Source of the DNA: Kingdonia uniflora
Lineage: Eukaryota > Streptophyta > Magnoliopsida > Ranunculales > Circaeasteraceae
Direction: 5' to 3'
Assembly (NCBI GenBank): GCA_014058105.1
Contig: JACGCM010000655.1
Location: 1,424,001 to 1,488,000, forward strand
Length of the DNA stretch: 64,000 bases
Shown one piece after another: positions 57,813 to 64,000 of this stretch. Under the pieces are notes generated by a model, which saw only the letters and a list, made by a program, of their open reading frames with translations, had not been told where the DNA came from and searched no databases. How positions within the stretch are numbered: position 1 is the stretch's first letter; each line of letters begins with the position of its first letter. The position numbers were made by a program, and so were the translations under genes.

Positions 57813-57893
57813 CCGTTTCATAGTGGTAATGAATAGGCTAGGTCTGTTGGTGCGAAAGAAAAGAAAAGAAACTAGGTTAGAGCCACTTCGCAA

Positions 57894-57994
57894 AAGGTTA
57901 GGTGGCGCTCTTTGTTGGAGTTTCGTCTCATGTCTAAAGGTTAGGCGGCGCTCTTTGTTGGAGTTTCGTCTCATGTCTAAAGGTTAGGCGCTCT
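57894..57994 (+). repeat. 43-bp tandem array
   Basis: AAGGTTAGG-GGCGCTCTTTG plus TTGGAGTTTCGTCTCATGTC starts at 57894, 57937 and 57980 (third partial). Confidence 0.92.
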
Positions 57995-58638
57995 TAGCTA
58001 GGCTAAAAGCAATAAAGATAAGAAAAGGCGCACTAGATAGAAAGCAAAACGCGGCAGTAACACACACCAAGAAGATAGCCTTTTCATAGCTCCTTTTAAA
58101 GCACGTAGCTCTAATGGCTCTTTATCCACTTTGAAAGACTAACTACTGTAGTTTAGGATCCTCGTAGTTTAGGAACGGAGCTACTTCTTTAATACTTGAA
58201 ACTTACGTACGGCTACAACACACTCCTTTTAAAGCCCTAGCACTCTCTCTATAGCGATTTCTTGCTGACCTAATTCCGTCCCTAAACTACCGTCCAGAGG
58301 CCAGGACATGGGTTTTTCATACGGTCTTTAGACCGCCGGTAGCTTATTCCATTTTGAAAGAAAATGGGTTAGGCCTCCAAAACTACCTATTTGACAGTCT
58401 TCCTTTCTAAAAAAAGGCGTTACCGCGTAGCTTGCACTCCTCTAGAGCCCCAAAAAAAGAGGGATAGCACAGATAGAAGGAAGGAGAACCAAAGAGCCCC
58501 CGGGACATAGGGGATAGCACAGATCGATCTAGCGCCTATCCTCACCGGTCTCAAACCTACCCTATTTTTTTTAGAGTCGGATGAGTTCCTAGTAGAAGGA
58601 AGGAGAACCAAAGCTTCCTGACCAACCCAGCCCTATTC

Positions 58639-58710
58639 TAGTGGCAAGAGTGGAATCTATGAAGGATCCTAGCGTGTAGTGGCAAGAGTGGAATCTATGA
58701 AGGATCCTAA
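58639..58710 (+). repeat. 38-bp duplication with BamHI module
   Basis: TAGTGGCAAGAGTGGAATCT plus ATGAAGGATCCTA occurs at 58639 and 58677. Confidence 0.92.
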
Positions 58711-59910
58711 ATCCAAAACAGCGTCGTGTCCGCTTTAGAGTTTAGAGGCCTAAAAAATGGTAACGTCTGTTTAAGTAGTTTAGAGGTCAAACTTAGGCAA
58801 ACCTACTCCCACGCCTTTTCACATGAAAGAAATTCAGTCTGAAGTCTACTTCTAAACTACAAAAGTCGGCTAAAGCATCGCGAGTGCCAACAAGACCAAG
58901 AGCTCGGTGTTATATCCGGGATTAGGGTAAGAGCGTCTTTTGTTTAGCAAGATAGCTCTAACTACTTTTTAGCGAAATCGACGGAGGATCCTGCTTGCAC
59001 TAGGTCTAAACTAATCTTTGTCCACGAAAAGAAAGGCGAGAGAGCCCTGCAGTAGTTTAGAAGAGCGAAATGCACTTTTTTTGAACTTGCGTACGGTAGT
59101 TTAGAAAGCAAAACACTAAGGAAAAGAGAAAGTCACTCATATGTCGATTCTAAGGACACCAGAGGTGTTATTTTGGAGTAGTAGTTGGGCCGGTGGTAGC
59201 CTCACTATTTTGCCGGAACTGACATGAGAGTATTGGATCTTGCTTGTTTGAGCTAGACTAGTGGTAGCCTCACACTATTTTGCCGGGAACTTACACGAGT
59301 TGAGGTATAAAAGCTCTTTGAAAAAGGACGGGAAGAACACCAGCTTTGACTCTCTAAGGATAGAAAATGTAGGGTGTCCAATGTATATAGAAGAAGGGTT
59401 TAAAAGGGTTAAAGCTATAAGATTGCTAAAGCTAGTAGTGGTAATGTCTATAGTGCTTTAGTAGTTTGTAGTTTGGAGTGTGTTTTTCAAAAAAGGTAGC
59501 TTGGAGCTATTTAAAAACGAGCCGTAGTTTAGGATCCTAGTTTTTCTTTAAGGTAGCTTTTTCTTCTTTCTCGCCAATTGAGTATGACTCGTGGGAAAGG
59601 AGCCAATTGAGTACGACTCGTGGTAAGGGAAAAGAAAAGGTCCGAGAATGCATCGTAGGAGACCAAGAACTGTTGTGCTCTTTTTGATGGGCCCGGAACC
59701 TGCACTCTTTGGAAAGATCAAAATGATAAAATTCCTTTGATAGAGCCTTGTAGCGACGCGCCTTCCTTCTATGGCCTTTGATCGGAGGAGTTTCTTTCGC
59801 CATGACACGCGGACTCCCTTGTCTATATCGTATAAGTGCAATGAGTGGTCGAGGTCTCAGATTCCACGCAGTTTTTTTAGGGCACTTGCGTACGCCGACT
59901 CCATTTTGGA

Positions 59911-59965
59911 CGAGTAGCTTAGCTCAGGGGATCTTTCAACGCTGATAGAGCACATTGGGAAGGAT
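59911..59965 (+). pseudogene. tRNA-like scrap with interrupted D-arm
   Basis: TAGCTTAGCTCAGGGG and then GATAGAGCACATTGGG read like the D-arm and start of the anticodon arm of an elongator tRNA such as plant tRNA-Lys (TAGCTCAG-TGGTAGAGCATTGGG). Between them sit 14 extra bases (ATCTTTCAACGCT and one G), so the D-loop is broken. The next bases are a BamHI module (AAGGATCCTT), where the anticodon should be. I read it as a tRNA-derived fragment, not a working tRNA. Chance similarity cannot be excluded. Confidence 0.35.
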
Positions 59966-60314
59966 CCTTGGTCCGGTTGGATGTCTTCTTGTTCAGGCGT
60001 CGAATCTTCTATACCTCGGTTCTTATCCTTTTTCCTCCTTTTACCTCGGCTGCACCTTACCTTACCTTTGAAGACGAACTAGGCGCGCACACTATCCACT
60101 TCAAAGTTTTCGCGTTGAGACCAGCATTAAAGACCCACCAGCACACCAGCACCGGAAACCAGTACTAAAGAAAAGGCCAGCACTGGAAACCAGCACTAAA
60201 GAAAAGAGCTAACTTGCGTACGCCAAAGGTAACCTTTCAAGTAGCAACAAGTAGCTTCGGTACCCTCCACTTCGTTAGAGGGCTTTCTAAGCGCTTGGAG
60301 TGAAAAAGGGCTTA

Positions 60315-60337
60315 ACTTGCGTACGAACTTGCGTACG
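60315..60337 (+). repeat. Tandem double 11-mer
   Basis: ACTTGCGTACG is repeated directly with one A between copies; the flanks are TTA and AAAAGAGCTAA. The mirror case is at 31308-31330. Confidence 0.93.
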
Positions 60338-61034
60338 AAAAGAGCTAAGGTGGTTTAAAAAGCGTAGCAATTTTAAAGGGTTAATAGAAGACGAGGTAGT
60401 TATGGTATTTTAAAAAGCAAGTGTGGTCCAAAACTACGCTATAAGACTTTTCTTTCGCCACGAGGAACCTTTATTTCGCGTATGAGGAACCGCGTAGGAG
60501 TAGCGTAGTTGCTACGCTAGGGTTATGAGCTGGTTGCTAAGAAAAAAAACCGGCTATCTTACTCTTTGTTGCGAATGACGACTTGAAGATAGATAGATTC
60601 CATAAGCTAAGCTAACGCTCGTCGAAAATAGCGACTATAGGCAAAAACCCACTAGTTTTGCGTTCCCACTATGAAACTGAACGAAAAAGACCAGGCCAAA
60701 ACACACCCCACCCACTCCTTTTTAAAGCGATTTAGCAACATAGTAGCTCATAATCCCTAGTTTTCAAAAAGGTTTCAACAAGGATCCTCGCCCTCATATA
60801 GCTCATAACCCCAAAAAGTAGCTCCGGTTCCCTAGAGGACTTGCGTACGGAGAAAGCCTCCATGTGGTTTTGGTCTTTTTGTTGCAGATGAGTATGTTGC
60901 CTGCTCAAAACAAAACGCCTAGCCCCGAGTCAACACGTAAATTCCTAAAAGGTTTAGGCGGTTCGGTCTATGAGTTGGCGATCAAAACAAGAAACTTCGG
61001 CTTCTAAACTACGCTGGGCTTTTTGTAGTTTAGG

Positions 61035-61560
61035 ACTTGCGTACGTTTAAAAGGGTTTAGAAGACCAATGGTCCTAAGCGCGCGTTTAGTGAATCGCTCC
61101 TTCTCTATCTATAGACATGACTTGTGACGGTTGGTCTTGGGTTATGAGACGCACATAGCTTAGGTTCAGTTGCGCATAGCTTAGTTAGTAAGAAATCGCT
61201 CCAGACCCGCGGTACCTAGTTCCTAGGAAAATAGCGCATAAATAGAAAAGACGCGAAATCCAAGGCATTCGAGAAGATGCGGGCCTCTAAGGAACGACCT
61301 ACCTCTAGCTACTTTGTTAAAAAATACCTCTAAGCTACTCTTTAATGCTCTAAACTACTAAGGCTTTTTTTGAAAACTTGCGTACGCAAGGCTTTTTTTT
61401 TGAAACTTGCGTACGCTCTAAACTACAAGGCTTTTTTTGAAAACTTGCGTACGCTCTAAACTACTAATGCTCTTTAATAAGTCAGAATAGCGCAAGATAA
61501 AAGGTGAGGACTGGTAATGTCCATAGAAAAAGACTGAAGCATCCGTAGTTTAGGAACGAA
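61035..61560 (+). repeat. Rearranged duplicated block, copy 2
   Basis: In order it holds ATGGTCCTAAGC plus GTTTAGTGAATCGC (61069-61096), GTGACGG and CACATAGCTTAGGTTC (61122-61165), GACGCGAAATCCAAGGCA (61250), GAAGATGCGGGCC (61273), CTCTAGCTACTTTGTTAAAA (61304), then a module cluster, CAGAATAGCGC (61483) and AGACTGAAGCATCC (61531). It corresponds piece by piece to 50.02-50.50 kb, with the order permuted and the module cluster present only here. Confidence 0.85.
61331..61480 (+). mobile_element. Putative inserted module cluster
   Basis: About 145 bp of AATGCTCTAAACTACT units and three units of GGCTTTTTTTGAAAACTTGC plus GTACGC lie here between TACCTC and CAGAATAGCGC. At the matching place of the paralogous block (50096-50110) there are only about ten bases (ATGATAGTAA). 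This is the clearest filled-versus-empty pair in the window. The cluster has no coding capacity, so if mobile it depends on outside enzymes; recombination between dispersed copies is an equal possibility. The single unit also occurs near 53291 and, inverse, near 19537. Confidence 0.45.
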
Positions 61561-62298
61561 GCTCCTTTTAAAGCCTCATTCACAACAATAGGAACCACAA
61601 CTCAAATCAGAAGAGCTCACGCTTACCCAACCCTTGCCTGTCCTGTTTAAAAGAACCTAAGGCAAGGATCCTAGTTTTTCTTTAAAGTCTTTTGCGCCGT
61701 GCCAGCTATCCATTATGCATACTTTCCTACCCTAGACTCGGTGAGCCGAGGCCTCAAAACCTTTGATTTGGCTACTGCTACTATGATTGGCTGGTCCCCA
61801 ATGCAACTCTTTCTTAACGGTAATGTCTATAGCTATAGGTTCCTTTTAAAAGAGGATCCTAAACTACCTAACAAGAGTGATTCTTTCCCGCCCTAGGTCT
61901 GCAGCGGAGCCAACCGAAAAAGCGAGCAAGTTGCATCACAAGCCGTCTTTTTTGACTCAATGCCATTTTCTTTACTCTTTTAAACTACGTCTACCTTAAC
62001 CTCCGGCTACCTTACAAGGACCACGTGAAACTTTGATTCGAGTGGACACTTGCGTACGCCGATCACGCTTCCCAAACTACTCTGCGGACTATAGGATGGA
62101 CCAACCCAACCCCTATCCCCCTCTTCATGTCCAAGTTGCATAGATAGAAAGACACACGCACGCCCTTTCCAACGCTTTCCATTTTTGATTGGCTCATTTT
62201 AAACACTCGGACTTGGCTACTAGCTAAAAGCCATAACTACCTGCGACTCAAAAAAAGGCTATACTGCAACACACTACCAAAAAAAAGACTCACCAAAG

Positions 62299-62352
62299 GC
62301 TCTCTTGCGTCCTATTCATCCCTAAGCTCTCTTGCGTCCTATTCATCCCTAA
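62299..62352 (+). repeat. 27-bp tandem duplication
   Basis: GCTCTCTTGCGTCCTATTCA plus TCCCTAA is present twice without change. Confidence 0.93.
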
Positions 62353-62900
62353 CTAGACTCACCCTTGGCTTTTTAAACCCGGTGTCATTCCTAGTCTTTT
62401 CTTTATTGCCGTCTCACGAGTTCTTTGCTAGTTCTTTGTTTCCCACCCCTTCTATATACATTGTTAAAAACAAAATAGGCCTCCAAACTACCTTTAAACT
62501 CACGCTCACCGTAATGTATATTTTTGTTAAAAAATGGCTCGTAGTTTAGGATCCTTCGCTTGTTCTTTCAAAAAAAAACACACTCGTCGTACGCAAGTTC
62601 TAAACTACTTTAAAGCCCTCTAAACTACGCTACTTTAAGCTACTTGAAACTTGCGTACGGCTTCCAAACTACCTTTTTCTTGTCACTATGTTGAGTTCGA
62701 CTCATCAAGCGAAGCGTTCTTATCCACCGTCTTTCTTTGTCGCTTTCTCTATTCTTTCTTCTCTGTGCATAGGAAGGCAGTGCCCATGTCTCAATGAAAG
62801 TTCGGTGCGCTAGGGTAAAGCTAGGACATGTTAGAGCTCAGACAGATGGATATCTTAGGCTGGTTCGGCGGCATAAGAAGAAAAGAGGTGGAAGCCGGTT

Positions 62901-62928
62901 GTAGTTGTAGCGCAGCAACTACAACTAC
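62901..62928. repeat. GTAGTTGTAG hairpin
   Basis: GTAGTTGTAG pairs with CTACAACTAC across the 8-nt loop CGCAGCAA. It belongs to the same group of GTAGTTG-arm palindromes as 16009 and 63581. Confidence 0.88.
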
Positions 62929-63335
62929 CAAAGGCGAGTTACTTGCGTACGGAGATAAGACAAGCAGATTGAGTTGCTAAAGCTCCGGTAAACCTAGGGG
63001 TGTGTTTTAGAGGTGGACCAGGTAGGTAGTTCTGGCCTAGATATGGTAGGCTGGTTCGGCGGCAATAACAAAGGGGTGGGGTCCTGTTATGCCGCTTACA
63101 GGTAGGCCACTAGGCTACTAGGACGAAGCACGATGATCGTGGCACGGTGGAAAAAATGAGAAGGATCCTAAAACTACCCGCGAAATCCAGGGTTTCCCAA
63201 CTCCTTTGCCTTCCCCTTTTACTCCTGCGGAACTTCACTGTAGTGTAGGCGAGATAGCGTTGCTGCTCCAAACAAGACTAGCTACTACGGAGCTTTCCGA
63301 CTAATAGACAAGGCCTTGCATCCTACATTATAGAC

Positions 63336-63405
63336 ATTGCGTCGACTATCACGGAAAAAGCTAGGCATTGGGTCGACTATCACGGAAAAAGCTAGGCATT
63401 GGGTC
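63336..63405 (+). repeat. 31-bp tandem array
   Basis: ATTG-GTCGACTATCACGG plus AAAAAGCTAGGC starts at 63336 and 63367, with a partial third copy at 63398. A TCGA-centred word (GTCGAC) is in each unit. Confidence 0.92.
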
Positions 63406-63580
63406 ATGGACATCCAGACATCGACATCATAAGGTACGAGTTTGGTTAAGGTACGAGTTTGTTACCGGAAATCCCCCGTTATTTAGCTGCGAAATGTAAA
63501 GTGCATTCGCTTTTCTTTCGTAAAAAGATGCATTCTAAGCTACACCTTTTCTCCTCTTTCGTGTCTTTAGCTTTTCTTTC

Positions 63581-63636
63581 GAAAGAGTAGTTGTAGTTTA
63601 GAAAGCACGTGATTTCTAAACTACAACTACTCTTTC
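63581..63636. repeat. Perfect hairpin, 24-bp stem and 8-nt loop
   Basis: The left arm runs from GAAAGAGTAGTTGTAG to TTTAGAAA (63581-63604) and is perfectly complementary to 63613-63636; the loop GCACGTGA contains the palindrome CACGTG. It is the longest perfect stem that I found. The stem is the GTAGTTGTAGTTTAG module extended outward by GAAAGA and inward by AAA. Such structures occur as stabilising 3' hairpins of mitochondrial transcripts, but no gene precedes this one. Confidence 0.95.
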
Positions 63637-64000
63637 GTGTAGCTATAGCGTCAACGGTGGCTGCGTAGTTTAGGATCCTTCTGATGCGGCTTTGTCGCTC
63701 CGGGCTTGGCGCCCTGCCTTCCCATTGGTCTTCTTGGGCGCTACTATACGCACTCTCTTTTTGGGTTAAAAAAAACGCTTCGCCTAGGCCGTCTGGGTCC
63801 GACTAGTCTAGCATGAGGAGAGGACTAGGGGTAGGAGGAGCAGCAGGGGTAGGACGTCTTCCTTTCTTGCTGGTGCATTTGGCTTTCAGTTTCATAGTGG
63901 CCCTACCTTTTTTAAATAGCTCTAAGAACGTGTTATTCTTTATTTCTTCAGTGGTTTAGGCAACCCTAAAAAAACCTGTGTAAAGAAGATATATGCGACG

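Larger units (their letters stand above)
42905..61844. repeat. Dispersed GTAATGTCTATAG family F
   Basis: GGTAATGTCTATA-type words occur near 42905, 43211, 44570, 59440, 61510 and 61822, often preceded by GAGGACT or GTG. Complementary or related copies contain AGACATGACTTGTG (46130, 50465, 61107). The sequence resembles family D with one base changed (TGTCTAT for TGTATAT), so the two may share an origin. No function is evident. Confidence 0.7.
1531..62522. repeat. Dispersed CGTAATGTATATT family D
   Basis: CGTAATGTATATT or AATATACATTACG is present about two dozen times, at for example 1531, 5427, 7362, 8807, 8824, 9056, 17668, 21647, 23228, 30474, 30710, 30811, 30895, 34366, 38374, 41709, 52615, 54102, 54491, 54529, 57012 and 62510 (positions within a few bases). 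A close relative reads CGTAATGTCTATT (8461, 8521, 56733). Copies are often joined directly to an 11-mer, giving TACGCCGTAATG or ATTACGGACTTG junctions. Confidence 0.9.
1184..62951. repeat. Dispersed 11-mer family A, ACTTGCGTACG
   Basis: The exact 11-mer ACTTGCGTACG or its complement CGTACGCAAGT appears about 155 times by eye, in both orientations, over the whole window. Random DNA of this length should give well under one copy. Its core CGTACG is a perfect palindrome. Sub-families differ by flank: GGACTTGCGTACGTTAAA, AACTTGCGTACGGTAG, AACTTGCGTACGGAAAA and GAGCGTACGCAAGTTTC. Decayed forms such as TGTACGCAAGT (1650, 8429, 8509, 21371) and TGTATGCAAGT (31.1 kb) also occur. The copies carry no coding capacity. 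It is a non-coding repeat; whether it is mobile, structural or regulatory is not shown by sequence alone. Confidence 0.95.
4793..63632. repeat. Dispersed GTAGTTTGTAGTTT family C
   Basis: GTAGTTTAG, GTAGTTTGTAGTTT and GTAGTTGTAGTTTAG, with their complements CTAAACTAC, AAACTACAAACTAC and CTAAACTACAACTAC, are the most frequent words of the window. Units of 8 bp (GTAGTTTG) or 6 bp (GTAGTT) are added or lost from copy to copy, for example four 8-bp units at 29406-29435 against one or two at most other sites. They are often joined to a BamHI centre or an 11-mer. No protein-coding role is visible. Confidence 0.92.
1905..63680. repeat. Dispersed BamHI-centred palindrome family B
   Basis: GGATCC, nearly always as AGGATCCT, occurs more than 100 times by eye; about 16 sites would be expected at random. 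The usual full form is GTAGTTTAGGATCCTT or its complement, where a GTAGTTTAG arm leads into the palindromic centre. Full two-armed palindromes of 22 bp occur at 30537-30558, 45580-45601 and 57297-57318, and longer 34-bp ones at 13580 and 38962. The arms can be replaced (GCAAGGATCCTAG, GAAGGATCCTT), which suggests that the centre and arm are separate modules. Confidence 0.95.
54001..64000. other. Gene-free region, 54-64 kb
   Basis: No gene is recognised. The stretch has composite cassettes at 54472-54561, tandem duplications at 54727-54850, 57575-57673, 57894-57994, 58639-58710, 62299-62352 and 63336-63405, a tRNA-like scrap at 59911, the second copy of the rearranged duplication with a module-cluster insertion (61.05-61.55 kb), and a long perfect hairpin near the end. 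Overlapping minus-strand frames at 59537-59841 are fairly repeat-free but match no protein I know. Confidence 0.7.

Noticed and set aside
59537..59841. Two overlapping minus-strand frames, 88 and 97 codons
   Set aside because: Comparatively repeat-free, but neither matches any protein family that I know, and two long overlapping frames argue for chance.
61699..61896. 65-codon plus-strand frame
   Set aside because: Its second half is translated family F and BamHI modules (NGNVYSYRF, EDPKLP).

Overview
This window contains no gene that I can recognise. Both strands hold only short open frames. The longest are 165 and 160 codons, about what chance gives for 64 kb of roughly 45% GC DNA (my estimate, by eye). 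Several of the longer ones translate the same dispersed repeats again and again. I found no rRNA, no intact tRNA, no CRISPR array, no insertion sequence with a transposase, and no conserved organelle or bacterial protein. The best guess is intergenic DNA of a very large, gene-poor plant mitochondrial genome (some conifer and Silene mitogenomes reach several Mb). This rests on base composition, gene emptiness, many short duplications and tRNA-like scraps. A swollen green-algal organelle genome, where short palindromic repeats also spread, is a serious alternative. I cannot prove the taxon.

What fills the window is a network of short sequence modules used over and over in both orientations: (A) the 11-mer ACTTGCGTACG, about 155 exact copies counted by eye where chance predicts far fewer than one; (B) the BamHI-centred palindrome AGGATCCT, usually as GTAGTTTAGGATCC, more than 100 copies; (C) GTAGTTTGTAGTTT and its relatives GTAGTTTAG and GTAGTTGTAG; (D) CGTAATGTATATT, about two dozen copies; (E) a module with ends GCCTTT and AACGCAGAGG; (F) GTAATGTCTATAG; (G) the self-complementary decamer GCTTGCGCAA. 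They are joined in many orders, often as perfect inverted repeats, and make composite cassettes that recur far apart.

Layout. 1-5.3 kb: short duplications and a 23-bp minisatellite. 5.3-10 kb: the densest field of A and D modules, with three A-module palindromes. 10-14.5 kb: two- to five-copy direct repeats and a perfect 34-bp BamHI palindrome. 14.5-20 kb: a 42-bp triplication and a 17-bp-stem hairpin. 20-30 kb: more small tandem duplications and repeat-poor islands. 30-33 kb: four D modules plus A and B modules. 33-42 kb: repeat-poor islands (one with a faint reverse-transcriptase-like motif) and a second 34-bp palindrome. 42-48 kb: few A modules but many B and E modules. 48-54 kb: the partner of a duplicated block and a dense A cluster. 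54-64 kb: the other copy of that block, carrying an inserted module cluster, then a tRNA-like scrap and a 24-bp-stem hairpin.

The most informative evidence concerns mobility. Paralogous stretches within the window differ by the presence or absence of a module or module cluster (50.09 vs 61.33 kb; 8.04 vs 45.66 kb; 21.64 vs 52.60 kb), and flanking sequences swap partners exactly at the 11-mer (5.2, 57.2, 19.2 and 29.5 kb). I read this as a family of non-coding palindromic mini-elements that insert, or seed recombination, in an organelle genome. The patterns are visible in the sequence; the mechanism is inference.
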